From Sarcocystis neurona (Eukaryota; Apicomplexa; Conoidasida; Eucoccidiorida; Sarcocystidae): a stretch of 64,000 nucleotides of DNA. A program made the translations under genes and the position numbers. How positions within the stretch are numbered: the first letter of the stretch is position 1; the number at the start of each line of letters is the position of its first letter. The notes beneath the pieces are model-generated. The model was not told where the DNA came from. It did no database searches and saw only the letters and a program-made list of their open reading frames with translations. The stretch is from NCBI GenBank assembly GCA_000727475.1, contig KL647298.1, positions 1,142,786 through 1,206,785 on the forward strand. Reading direction: 5' to 3'. Shown here in pieces: positions 24,571 through 36,007 of the stretch.

Positions 24571-24899
24571 AGAGACAAAGTCGGGCACTCCCTTTTCAGG
24601 TCCAAGGGTATACACGCATTTATACACACATGTGTGCACCTCCACTGACATGCACATACACATATAGATTGATAGATATATAGAGATATTACATGTATAC
24701 ACATGTATACATACGTGGTGTACGGATTTCAGTATACCTACATATGTGTGCACGGTGAAAGAGAAATACGGTTCGCTCGCAGATGACGGAGAATCCAAAG
24801 ACGCAAACACGTACGAGCACCAGGGGATATGTGTGTATGTGTGTACATCGGTGGAACGGCGCGGTTCGAAGCAAATGGTGAAAAGACTAGGAGGATGAG

Positions 24900-26160
24900 A
24901 GGAACGGTTCTACATTTGTACAGGTATGTGGAGATTTGTAGTCCGTCCGTACGTCAATCGAGAGAGAGGTGCATCTACTTGTGCCGTGGTTCTGACAGGA
25001 AAAAGGCTTGGATGTTTGTACGGTTGAAAGCAAGTTAGCTGCAGCAAGAAAATCTTGCTGGCTCGAAAGAGGTGGTTGGTGCGGTGGATGAAAGGAATGG
25101 AGGAACCTTTCACTAATGTTGCAACCTTTCGTAATTGCCGAGACGGGGAAGGCTTTTCTTTACTTGCCTGATACAAAATTTTCCGTTTTGTCGAGACACA
25201 CGTGCAAAGAGGGGCATATCTCAGGTCGCGGCATCGACGGGTGCAAGGCGACAGACGCGCGTAGACTGACAGAAAGACGAACACAGCTCTACCTGTTTAC
25301 ATCTGTAAACAGGGGAGACAAAAGAAACGATGCACAAGAGCAGCAGAAACATTGCTCGTTCTTTACATACAAGACAGTGAAGAAGAATGCCGCAACAAAA
25401 GCGATGTTGCACGAAAAGGACGGAGCACGGGGGATAGTGACGCGGATGCCTTGTCAGGGAAGGAGCACCAGCAGGCAACGCAGACGAAAGATATGAAACC
25501 GAGTTTGACAGATGCAGTGAGTGAACTCGATAGAAAAGGACGAATTTCCCCTGCGCTCTGCAATGAAACACCCGATGGCTCCGCCAGGGGTGCTCTTTCG
25601 ACCAGCGTAGGGCGAAACTTCGTCAAGGAGAAGAATCCTTAGTTCTCAGTATTAAAGAAGAGTAACAGTATCCGAGCTACAGGGTACAAAGAATAGTATT
25701 ACTCTCAATAACTACTATATGGCTTGCAGGTGTTCTTTCCCCTCCTTTCCAGCACCCGTCCCGGCAAAACTTCCACCGCTGCCGCTCTTTCGCTGCATGC
25801 ACGCACCGCGCAGAAAAACACCGGTTGCACACACATTTGCGTATGATTTTCTCTTCCAGACGGACCTCACCTCCTTCGCGAGGCGCAACTCCGTATTTTT
25901 TGAGTAAAAAGACTGCCGACATATATGCGCATATGGGGCCTTACGGAAACGGGAAGTCCCGGCGGAGGAAAGGGCAATTTCGCGCCAGCGCCGCCGCACA
26001 CACACATTTCCGGTATCTTTCAAGAGTGTACGAACGCGGCATCCGTTTCCTCTGACTTTTCTCGCCATTGCCGTTTAGTTGTGCGTTTCTCTCAATCCTT
26101 CACAGAACACAAAAGGTTGAGGATTGACAGACTGTCCCTGCTTGGACACTGAGGGACCCA
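24900..26160. other. Coding-like stretch, no gene model possible
   Basis: This 1.2 kb stretch has balanced base composition, few microsatellites, and open stretches on both strands. They are 25116-25496 (+), 25352-25642 (+; hydrophilic, ending NFVKEKNP before a TAG), 25825-26152 (+), and 25677-26068 (-; Cys- and Lys-rich in one frame). None resembles a family I know. I could not decide between strands. It could hold one or two exons of an unrecognised gene. Confidence 0.3.
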
Positions 26161-26265
26161 AAGAGTTGTTTCGCGGCCTCTCGTGTACGGGGTAGGATGC
26201 GTTATTCTCTCTCCTACTCGTATAGAGTCAAGATCAGGTTTCTCCTGGGGGCCACCGATAAATTT

Positions 26266-27813
26266 CTAGTTTACCGGTTTCCACGGGGTAAGTGGTGAAT
26301 TTCCTCGTAAGGTCGCGCGTGTCCTTTTCCCTCTGTTTTGCTGATGGAGTCTCACTTCTTGTTTCCCACCGTCATGTGGAACAAGCACGAAAAAACCAGG
26401 GCACCTTTTCGTAGAATGGGAAAGACAGCCACCTGCGGCGCACGTCTGGCCGTATATCGATTCGTCCCTTCGTAGCAGCGCAGGAGACTAAGCTGGATCG
26501 TAGGATAGAATAGAAAAGTTCTGTTGGACAGGGGGAGGCGCCGTACGCCTTACAAAAAGAGTTTCTCGTCAGGGGAAGTTCGTCGTCCTTTGACGTGTAA
26601 CCCAACGAATCGAAGGAAATCTCGTGTCTGAGACCACAGTTCACTTTTTGGACGGCAACTTGACCGAACTGGCCGTGAAGACACACCGTCTTGTTGGCTG
26701 GCTGCTCTTCGCACACACGGACTAGGGGAGAAACAAATCAGAGGAAGGCGCTGCGGAGCCCCGACACAGCAGCCAGAGGAGAAAACGGAGGCTGCAAGAA
26801 GTGTTCATTTTCACAAGGCGGGCGAGAAGGAGGAGAAAGTCTCACACAGCGTGTGGAGCACCTTTTTCCGCCGGATGAAAACGATACAACAGTGATTCAA
26901 GCCCAAGAGAAGCCCAAGAGGTCCCGCGACGGAAGAAGTTTGCGTAGAGAAGAGGGACGCGGAAAACAACCAGAAAAGTATTCGCAACGAGAGAAAAAGG
27001 GCATAGCGGAACAGAGGAGAAGAGTATGCAACACGGTCATTCGAGGGAAAGAAGAAAGAGGAGGGGGCCCAACGACCACAAAGTTTTATCCTCCGACCCC
27101 GAGAGAACTTCTCCTTCCTGTAGAAGACGAAGCCAAGAGAAATCAGACTGCGACACCGGTAGTGACACTAAGAATATATTCGTACGACTAGCTTTCGAAG
27201 AACAGTATAACCTCTTCAACCCTTAAGAAGCAAAAAAAAAAACACACAGGTCACCTTGTCGCCGTGCGGAGAACAATGCAATAACACCGACAGATAACGT
27301 TTTCCTTATCTATTGGACCACACAGGAGCCTCCTCCGCTGCGTTCCCATGTGCACCCGCACGTGGCGTACGCCTACACGTATTTATATACATATATATAT
27401 ATACCACCTATATATAATGTGGTTGCATCTGTCCCTGTCAGTTGTTGTATGTATATGCAAACCTCCCCATGTATGTATGTATGTGTGACTAGGTCTGTGT
27501 ACCTGAGAATAGGGGAAACGTGACCAGGAAACACCTGCAAAATGGCGTCCTGTGTATGGAGGCCGTCACCCATCCGAATAGTCTGAGAATAATAAGCCAA
27601 CGAAGAAGTGTGTATGTCGTCAGAGATCGGAGGGACACGTAGACAAATAAAGTGGGCCACATCCGTTGCAGCCTTTACAGCTGTGTGTACGCATGTGGGA
27701 CTGTCAAGCTGCAGCAAGAACTGCTGCAGCGTCTTGTGGGAAGACGACTGCTTTTTCTCCTTCTTGCTGCTGCCTGATGCACTCCCGTCCCGGCCCCGTC
27801 GCAAAAACAGCAT
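26266..27813 (-). CDS. Tentative hypothetical protein, multi-exon
   Basis: I do not recognise this gene. Supported pieces on the minus strand are as follows. Exon 27813-27503 starts at an ATG (MLFLRRGRDG), contains HTAVKAATDVAHFICL and SQTIRMGDGLHTQDAI, and has a GTACAC donor. Exon 26721-26554 has a TAG acceptor and GTAAGG donor and contains QPANKTVCLHGQFGQ. Exon 26432-26266 has a CAG acceptor, joins the previous one in phase (giving Cys), contains GFFVLVPHDGGKQ and ends in TAG. One or two linking exons are needed near 27260-27330 (CGPIDKENVIC) and 27070-27130; their borders are uncertain. The last two exons join cleanly and use codons unlike the repeats around them. The C-terminal part has several Cys. 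The first exon could alternatively begin upstream at an acceptor near 27831. Confidence 0.35.
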
Positions 27814-27839
27814 CACAGGGGCTGAAGCAACTGCAGCGA

Positions 27840-29900
27840 TCGTCGGTTCAAAGCAACAGCAGCAGCAGCAGAAGCAGCGGCAGCAACATTGAGTCCCCCG
27901 TGCCGCAAGTGGCAGCTGCAGCTCAGCTGTGAGAGTCTTTTACTTGCAGTGGCGCATGCTGCTGGAGAAGCTGTCGGCTGCCGACAGACCCGGGTGTCTT
28001 GCCTGCAGTAGCAGCAGCAACAAGGGACAGCAGAGACAGCAGCCGAAGCAGCGCTTTTCTGCAGAAGCAGCAGCAGCAGTGGCGGTGGAATGGAAGGCGT
28101 GTGGCAACAGCAGGGAGGCCAGGAGAGCGGTGCTAGACGCTCTGCAGCAGCAGGGCAGACAAAGAACAAACTGTCGACAACTTTTAGCGGCAGTGTAGAC
28201 GTTTCCACCAGCAGCAGCAACAGGGGAGATCGCTCAGCAACAACAGCACGAGCCGCGACATGCTCCTCGTCAATCCCCGCAGAGGGAGCGACAACGGCAA
28301 GAAGATGAACAGCCGTACTCCAGCAGCAGAGCAGCGGCCAGACCTACAGTGCAGCAGCCAGAGAATTCTACGGAATTTTGGGCAACAGAAAAAGCAGCAG
28401 CAGCAGTCCTATCGTCGAGGCAGCAGGTCACTTCTGAGCAGCAACAGCAGCAGCACCCGCGTTTTTGCCGAGCAGCTGACACAGCCGCATCACGCCTGGA
28501 CAGCAAGAGTTATCCCAGCGTAGGAATACGCAGGAGGCCCATCTTGCTGCAGCAGAGCAGCAGCTGCGTGCGAGAAGAAGTCCCGTCTTCCTGCGTGCGC
28601 CGGCGCAAATGAGAACACAGACTTGACACTGTTTGTATGGGTCCTGCCGCGCCCGAAGGAACACGCAGCGGCACTGGCAGGGACTGGCAGGGGACGCACG
28701 CGGAGACTGAGAGGCTGCATGGTGCTGCTGTCAACTCATCGCAAGCCGCAGCAGAAAGCGCGGAAAGGCAGGCGTATCTGCAGCAGCAGTAGCGGCAGTG
28801 GCACGAGCACCTCGACGAGAAGGAGGCGGAGCAGCAGCAGCAGGGGGCGTGGAAGGCAAGACAGCCGTAGCAGGAGAACTTGCGAGTGACTTCTCTGCAG
28901 CAGAGAATTTCTTCGCGCGTCTCCCACTTTCTTCGTCTCCACCACCTGCATGCGTCTGCGCTTCCAGCTGTGCCTGCTTTTGTGCTTGGCTTCCCTGTCT
29001 GCATGCAGTCGCGAACCCCCCTCCCTACTGCGTTGTAACAGGCGTCTCGCATGTGCATGCACATTGTTTTCTGCTGCTTGTCTACTTTTGGATGGCTCCC
29101 CCAGGGGAAGGACGTGTCTAGCGGCTCCTCCCGATCCTCCGTGCGGCACGTGCGTATCTCCAACGTTTTCTTCGTGAGGTCCTGCCTTTATACCAGCAAG
29201 ATGTACACCTGTGCATGGAGGGCGGTGCGGGTTCCCAGCAGCACGCTGCTCTCTCTCCAAGCGCATGCAGTGCTTCCTCGCAGGTTTCCCTTCAAATTTA
29301 GCAACAGCGCGCGGAGACTCACCAGTTTTCCACTTTCTGGAGTAGCCGTCCACTCTTTGTTCTGTGAGATGTAGTCGGTCTTTGTACTCCGTAGGCCGTT
29401 GTCCCTGCGCCTGCACCTCTGCATGCAGGGACACCCTTCCCTGCTCCGACGTCTCTGCCTGTCACAGGTTCACCGGGGCTGCATGCAGTGCTTTGTACTG
29501 GCAGTCGTCTCACTCTTCTCACGCAGGAGGCATACCCTCGGTACCCGTGTCCTGGCGTTTTCCTCTATTTTCTCATACACAGACACACAGAGCAGCGCCG
29601 GCCTTCACGTGGCTGGCAGGAGAAAGAACAGACACAGCAACGCATGCAGTAGCCCGCTGCTTCTGCGACATTTGCATGCAGTCCCTTGCATGCATGCAAC
29701 AACACTGCGCGCAGCAGAGCTCCGTTCGACGGGATAGACGGCTGCATGCGCTGGGCGTCTCCTCAGTCCTGTCACGTATTCCCTCTTCTTCTGCAACAGA
29801 GCCAGCTTGAAGCAGCAGTGGTGAGTCTTTCATATTTCTTAACACACAGATATCCCACCGCATGCAATTCTCTTCTTGCCGCGCCGGCCAAGTGAGGGGA
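27840..29900. other. CAG/CTG-rich region upstream of RAP gene
   Basis: About 2 kb with dense CAGCAG on the plus strand (27850-28560) and mixed sequence after it. Overlapping ORFs of 60-230 codons lie on both strands, the longest on minus at 28736-29434 and 28510-29163. A segment at about 29104-29172 (+) reads KDVSSGSSRSSVRHVR between an AG and a GTGAGG. Another at about 29322-29420 (-) reads DYISQNKEWTATPESGK before a GTGAGT. These may be exons, but I cannot place them in a gene. Confidence 0.4.
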
Positions 29901-29914
29901 ACAGCAGAAGCAGT

Positions 29915-32900
29915 ATGACGTGCACGGACGGGCTGCCTGCGGGCGTTAGCAGCAGGTCACTGCAGCTACTCGCCGCTGCTGTTTCTCCTTTTCCTCCACC
30001 TGCTATTAATCGACAGAGTCTCTGCTACTGCGTCGTGCTGCGTGCTGTTGCTGCTCTCTCCCTCCCCGCAGCGTCAACAGCAGCAACTGGAGACAAATGT
30101 CTGTTTCATGCCCGTGATGCTGCCGTGCAGCGCTTTCCGCTTGCAGCGGCGAGACACACTGCAGCGACAGGAGCAGCAGCAAGGACGGAAGCAGCAAACG
30201 CAGAAGCGGCGGCAGCAAAATCGGGAGCAGCAAAAGCAGCAGCAGCAGCAAAATTGGGAGCAGCCAAAGCAGAAGCAGCAGCAGCAACAGAAGCAAGAGA
30301 AGTAGCAGCAGCGGTGCGAAGCGCTTCTGTCTCCTCTCCTGCTCCTGTTGCTCACGGCTGCAGCCGACTTGCCGCACGCCAGTTCCACTCGCGTGCGGCT
30401 CGTCCTGCTGCTGCTGCTGTCGTGGGTGCAAGACGCGGGCAGACGCATCTCTTGTCTTCTTCCTGCGGTGCTGCCGCGTCGCCCTGTCTCTCTGCAGCTC
30501 CTGATTCTGCTGCCTCACTTTCAGCTGCAGCTGCTCTGGCGGCTCCTCGTGTCTTTTCCGCCGCTTCTTCTATTTCGCCTCGCGACGCCGCTGTTCCTGC
30601 CCTGCCTCAACTTCGTGCCGCTGCTGCTCCTGCAAAGCCTCTCCGTGCTGCTGCCGCAGCTCGTGCTCGCGCTGCTGCAGCTGGGGCGACGTCTACCGCT
30701 GCCGTTGTTGCTGGGACTCCTGCTGCTGCTGCCTCACCGGGGCAGCTGCTGTCTCTGCCGGAATTTCTACTGCGACGCAAGCGGCGCTTCCCTCCTGCGC
30801 AGCAGCAGCAGGCTGCCTTCGATCTTGCTGTTATTTTTGAATCTCTCTCTGCCCTCTCGTGCTCTGCCAACGTAGCTGCTATTTCTCTTGCATCTCGTGC
30901 CGCAGCTGTAGCTAGCACCCCCAGGGCTGCTGTTCTTGTTCCTCGTGAGTCTGGCGGTGCTGCGGCGCCTACTCCTTCGCTTCCTGCCGTTTCTCCTGCA
31001 GGAGCCGCTGCTGCTGCTTGTACAGCAGACCCACTGGTGGGATTTTCGCAGCGTCAACAGTCGAAAGCGGCTCCCCCGCACAGTGCTGCTGCTGTCGTGG
31101 GTGGACTGCATGCCTGCGGAAAAACAGTAAGAGGGGAAGAAGAGGCAGCAGCAACAGCACGTCGGCTATGGAGTGCTGCTGTAGAAACAGCCAAGGCAAA
31201 CAGTGACGTGCTGCAGGTACCTCAGTTGCTGGGCATTGTGCATGCAGCAGCACGAGCGAATATCAAAGTTCCTTCTTTTGCGACGAAAATGAGACAGCGG
31301 GCGCTGCAGCTGGTGAAGCAAATATGCAGTCCGCATGCATTTCTGCGCCTGCTGCTGGACCTCGAGAAAATGGACGGACTAAACGACAGGCAGTTGTTGC
31401 TCTTCAGAGACGCGATCGCAGCCCGACTGCTGCCTGCGCGTGCAGGAAAAGGGAAGATGACAGAAACACCACTGCAAGGAGAAAAGCAGCAGTTGCACGC
31501 AGGCGAAGAAGAGGACACGCCGTTGCACAAAGAGAGACCACAAGAAAGGCAGACCCATGCTGCAGAGAGACGAGAAGTCAGAAAAGGAAGTGAAAGAGGA
31601 GGGGGAGATGAAGAAGGGGCAGGAGGAGGAGGAGGAACAACGCGAGTGAAGGGGGGAGAAGCCGGCATGCCTGCGGGAGAGCGCGAAGAAAAGCTGCGAG
31701 TGGAGAGGGTCAGAGAAGCACCGATGGACGCAAGGGAGAGGACTGCTGTCGAGAAAGGAGAACACGAAGGACGCACAAATGCAGAAAACTGCGGAGAAGA
31801 AGCGTCTGAAGTATGGGACACAGGGAAGAATGGAGGAAGGGCAGGGATGTCCACAGTAGAGAGCAGCAAACCGGTGCATGCAGGAGACGGAGAAGTGCTT
31901 TTGCGCGGGAAAAGAGAAGGAAGGGAGCTGCTGCTGTTGCAGACGCCTGAAGAGAAGAAGTCTGAGCCAGTCCCGCCACCGGGGGCTGAAGAAGAAGCGT
32001 CGCAAACCGCAGAAGAAAGCAGGGTGGCGGCGCTGCTGCATGCAGAGGAGAGAAGGTGGGAGGCCTCTGTGGTGCGGCCTGCTCCTCCGTTTGTTGTCGT
32101 GATGTTGCTGCACCTCCTCGCGAAGCATCGGATCCGAGACGTGGACATCCTTCTGCAAGCGAGCAGCAGCCTGCTGCACGAAGAAGTCGCCTTGCTCGCT
32201 GCGCTGCGACAGACACCTGCGTTGCTCCCCGTAAGCCCACGCTGCGGTGTACGTACACTCCAACAGAGACACCAGGAGACGCGAAGGCCCGTACGCGAGC
32301 GCCCCTTGAAGGCTGACGCTGAACCTCTCGCACTCAAAAAACTGGGCAAATTTGTCCGCACACTCCAAATTTTCTTGTGTGTGTATATGTATGTGGTTGT
32401 AGACCTTGCGGATCCATATATATACACGTATGGATACCTGTATATACGTATGTGTATGTATATGTATATATTCGCGTGTGTACAGACACACGCGTTGTCA
32501 CTTCTGCGCACCTCCGCATATGTGCTGACATGTTTGTGTGTGTGTATATATAAAGCGTATAGATATACGCGTGCAGGGGCACTTGCGTGGGTTCGTATGA
32601 ATACGTGTGTATACCTGCATATATAGAGTGTATATGCGTGTCTATGGGATATGTATCAAAGTAGACTTTTCGTAAGTATCGCCGTTTACGTGTATACACG
32701 CATGTGAATCCGTATATGCGCGGGGACGTCCACGCCTACGTAGATGACGTACCCACAAAAAAGTACACAAGTACACGCCTACGTATAAATCAATGCGGCG
32801 GTGGTGTCAAGAAGAGGCGTGTAGGACTTGATACGTGGATATACGTATATATAAACTTGTGTATGTATGGAATGGATATATACACATATATGGAAACGCG

Positions 32901-35900
32901 CTTGTGGGATGGGTATACACGTATGTGTGTGGGTAGGGTCTCGAAGCTACAGAAGTTGTCCACCTGTGTATATATATATACACGTGAATACACGTGTATG
33001 AGAGTAATACACTGGTATACATATGCGGCCTTGGTAGCATAGCCAGTGGCTACGTACGGATGTGTGTTAACACGAATCTACCACTGGCGTGTGTTTGAGT
33101 ATATCGTCAGCTGAGCGACGGGACGGCCAGCTTTAAAGCGAGCCACACACACGGATATGTGTATATATAAAAATATAGAGAGAGACGGCGACGGCCAGCT
33201 TCAGAGCGAGCTACACACACGCATATATATATATATATAAAGAGACAGAGGGAATGCAGTCACGTACTAGTGACATGTCTGTGCATACGTGGACGTGTTG
33301 ATGAGGATGCGCAGCGAACGTCGATGCGCGTGGGTGTGGGTTCAAGTGTAAAGAGTCTTGTGTACGTATCCTGGCGTGTCGTCCAGGCTCATGAAGGGGA
33401 TGTGCGGCAGTATTCACAATCCATGAATATGTGTAGATATGTGCGTGTGTGTGCCGCTGAGGTGGTGGGGCGGAGCACATTCGTTTCACCAGTTTAGCCG
33501 TCTACGTACGTCCATGGGAAGGGCAAAGAACAGGTACAAATTCGTTTGTTTGCACGAGACACCCACCTGCGGGCGTTGCTGCTTGCACTTACGTATGGAG
33601 CGTCCTCGCGCATGCACATGTGGTCGCCTGTTCCCCCCTTGCTGAAAAGAGCGCGTGAACACAGCGTAGCATCCATGTGTACAGATACACGCGTAGGAAT
33701 ATATATAGACGCAGAGAGGGACAGAGAGAAGATGAGAGAGCAGCGAAGCAATGGGAGGAAACGAAGTCGTCTTGAGAAATGTATGCGGACGCAACCTGCC
33801 GATGTTCCATACTCTTCTCCCCGGAAAGGAGTGCTTGCGTTGCTCTACAGGATGCAGCCATTTGCTGCCATACATATGCATGTGTGTGCATGTACAAAGT
33901 CATACGTGTGTGTACACTGGTGTATGTATGAAGACTTACAGGCGCATATACGTGTTCATATATATATATATATATGTGGGTGTACGTGTTTGTATGAATG
34001 CTGCAGACTTCCACTGCGTAGCACGTGGTGAAAGGCTGTTTTGACTTTGTGGCATTCTCTGTGAACTTTTCTTCGTATGTCTGTGGGGTTGCACAGACTC
34101 TGGTCCTGTCTCTGGCAAAACTGGAAGCAGGCGGCTGCTGCAAGTTGCTGCTGCAGGAGCTCTTGGACAGACATGCGTTTCCCCTCTTAAGCGAGCTGCG
34201 CGTACAAGAGCTGCTGAACCTAGCCTATGCACTTGTTTGTTTACACACACACTCTCGCGTCACTATCCTTCGCAGCGGGAGCGCGAACCAGCAGCACCAG
34301 CAGAAGCGCTGTTCAAGGCAGCAGGATCGCTGTTCGAGGCAGCACGAGTGGCAGGAACAGGAGGGACAGTTTGACCAACAACAACAGCAGCAGCATCCCC
34401 CCTGCCCACAGCAGCAGCTGCGCGAAGGACAGCCTTGCATACAGCAGCAGCCGGAAAAGCAGCTCTGGGTACAGCGGCAGACACGGCCAGACGAGCACCA
34501 CGAGCAGCAAGTGCAGGGCGGAGAACAGGTACAGCAGCCCCCCCAGGAGGCTTGTGCCCAGCAGCAGCAGAGGTGCTACTGTAGCAGAAGTCGCAGCAGA
34601 GGAAGAGGAGCAGGAAGCACAGCAAGAGGAAAAAGTGCGACTTCTTCAGAAGTAATGGAGCCCCTTTCGGTAGACAAACAACGCCTGCAGCAGCAGGAGC
34701 AGGTCCGCAAAACTGCAGCCTTTAAGGTGCAACGTATGTCTGACGTACATCTGCGAAGAAACCTTGTGTACGCCGAAGGAACCGCCAAGTTGTCACGGAT
34801 TGCAACTGCTTTCGACTGCGGCTCCCTATCTTCTACCAGCAACAAGCCTACGTCAGAAACAGTCAATCGCTGCAGTGTGCCCGTTGTTGAGAAGAAATGG
34901 GGCGCAGTGAGTAGTTCAGCTCTCCCTGCTGCTGCTAATGGTGGTGGGGTTGTTGCCGGTGCTGCGGTAGCTGCTGCCGAAGACAGTGCCGCTGCTGCTT
35001 CAATCGGAGGCGCTTGTCTTCGGTCGACTACGAGCGGTAGCGCTTGCGCTTCTGGCTTCTATACGCGCGCCACTGCTGCGCGCGCTGACAGCTTTGGCTC
35101 TGCTGGCCACGACATTGCCACGCCTTCTGCTGGTTCTACTGCTAATGCTGTTGGTGATTCTGGCGGTGCTGCTGACTTCAGTACTGCTGCTGCTGCAGCT
35201 TCTGCTCCTGCTGACACTGCAAGTGAAGCGAGCTTATCCGTTGGTCAATCAGGTGCTATTGCCAGAGCTGCGGCAGCTGCTTGCCCTGCGCCACTGTCGA
35301 ACCAGGAAAACGGCTTTGCCTGCTCTCCTGAACAGCTGCAGCAACGTTCGCTGCTGCTGACAACTACTTTGCGTCTGCTGCTGCACCGTCTGCGCCGGGA
35401 TAGGGAAGCAAGACCAACGGCAGCAAGCAGCATTGCATGGCGTCAGTTGAAATTCGTAGATGCATACCTTGCACACGACGTCGGTCCTCTGCGTCTGGCA
35501 GAGCACCAGCGGCAGCAGCAGGAGGAATGCGAGCCGCAGCAGACGCCCCCGCAGGAGCTGCACAAGCTGCAGGCGCGGCTTCAGGGGAAGCTTCTTGAAC
35601 GCAGTGGTAGAGGTAGAACTGTTCACGGAGAGATAGTTTCGTTGCTCCTGCATGCGCGGCAACGAGCAGTGAGCAACGTTGTGCGAATATCGGAGCTACA
35701 GAAGCGTGTCGGCAGCATGTTGTTGCAGCAGCAGATCGAAGGATTAGTAGTTGAGCAACCAGTAGGCCCTTTCGTGTTGGACTTCGCCATTCCTAGCAAA
35801 CGCGTTGCTGTTGAAATAGATGGAGAAGCACACTTTTACCTGCACACGAGTGTCCCCACGGCTCGCACACGCTTCAAGCGAGAGCTGCTGACGGCGATGG

Positions 35901-36007
35901 GATGGCACGTCGTGGTAGTGCCTGAAGAGCTCTGGAAACAAAAGAAAAAGACCAAAGTGAAGAACTTTGTCACGAAGAAAGTCAGAGAAGCCCTGGCAAT
36001 CACATAG
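29915..36007 (+). CDS. RAP-domain protein, probable organelle RNA-binding factor
   Basis: Supported exons are 29915-32230 (ATG to a GTAAGC donor, 772 codons) and 34097-36007 (acceptor GCACAG, 637 codons, stop TAG). Both borders are phase 0. The 1.9 kb between them may hide further exons. The N-terminus (hydrophobic, Ala/Arg/Ser-rich, few acids) suits a mitochondrial targeting peptide. Then come Ala runs, a helical part (PQLLGIVHAAARANIKVP, SPHAFLRLLLDLEKMDGL), a roughly 230-residue Glu/Lys/Gly-rich disordered insert, and more helices (FVVVMLLHLLAKHRIRD). The second exon opens with helical repeat sequence (LRVQELLNLAYALVCLH), then long Gln and Ala runs. It ends in a clear RAP domain (FVLDFAIPSKRVAVEIDGEA, then RELLTAMGWHVVVVPEELW). 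In Apicomplexa such proteins act mainly in mitochondria on fragmented rRNA; that role is inferred here. An earlier start upstream of 29915 cannot be excluded. Confidence 0.88.
32231..34096 (+). other. Intron region of RAP gene, possibly with a small exon
   Basis: The frame of the upstream exon stays open to about 32630 through VRERPLKADAEPLALKKL (32294-32347). An extra coding piece ending at a GTGTAT donor near 32376 is therefore possible. The rest is TATA and ACGTAT microsatellite, with a duplicated segment GACGGCCAGCTT(T/C)A(A/G)AGCGAGC at 33121 and 33189. I see no recognisable repeat-helix exon in 33500-33900. Confidence 0.45.

Noticed and set aside
23765..24667. 300-codon plus-strand ORF rich in Arg, Lys and Glu
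   Set aside because: It is a translation of a purine-rich tract and runs antisense through RPN11 exon 1. It has no domain, no good start context and no splice evidence.
26691..27191. 166-codon plus-strand ORF
   Set aside because: It is rich in charged residues over a purine-rich stretch, with no family similarity. Minus-strand splice signals explain the region at least as well.
30006..32511. Long minus-strand ORFs (up to 429 codons) opposite the RAP gene
   Set aside because: They are shadows of the plus-strand exon. The plus-strand frame joins in phase to the exon carrying the RAP domain, whereas the minus ORFs are Ser/Pro/Leu-rich without domains.
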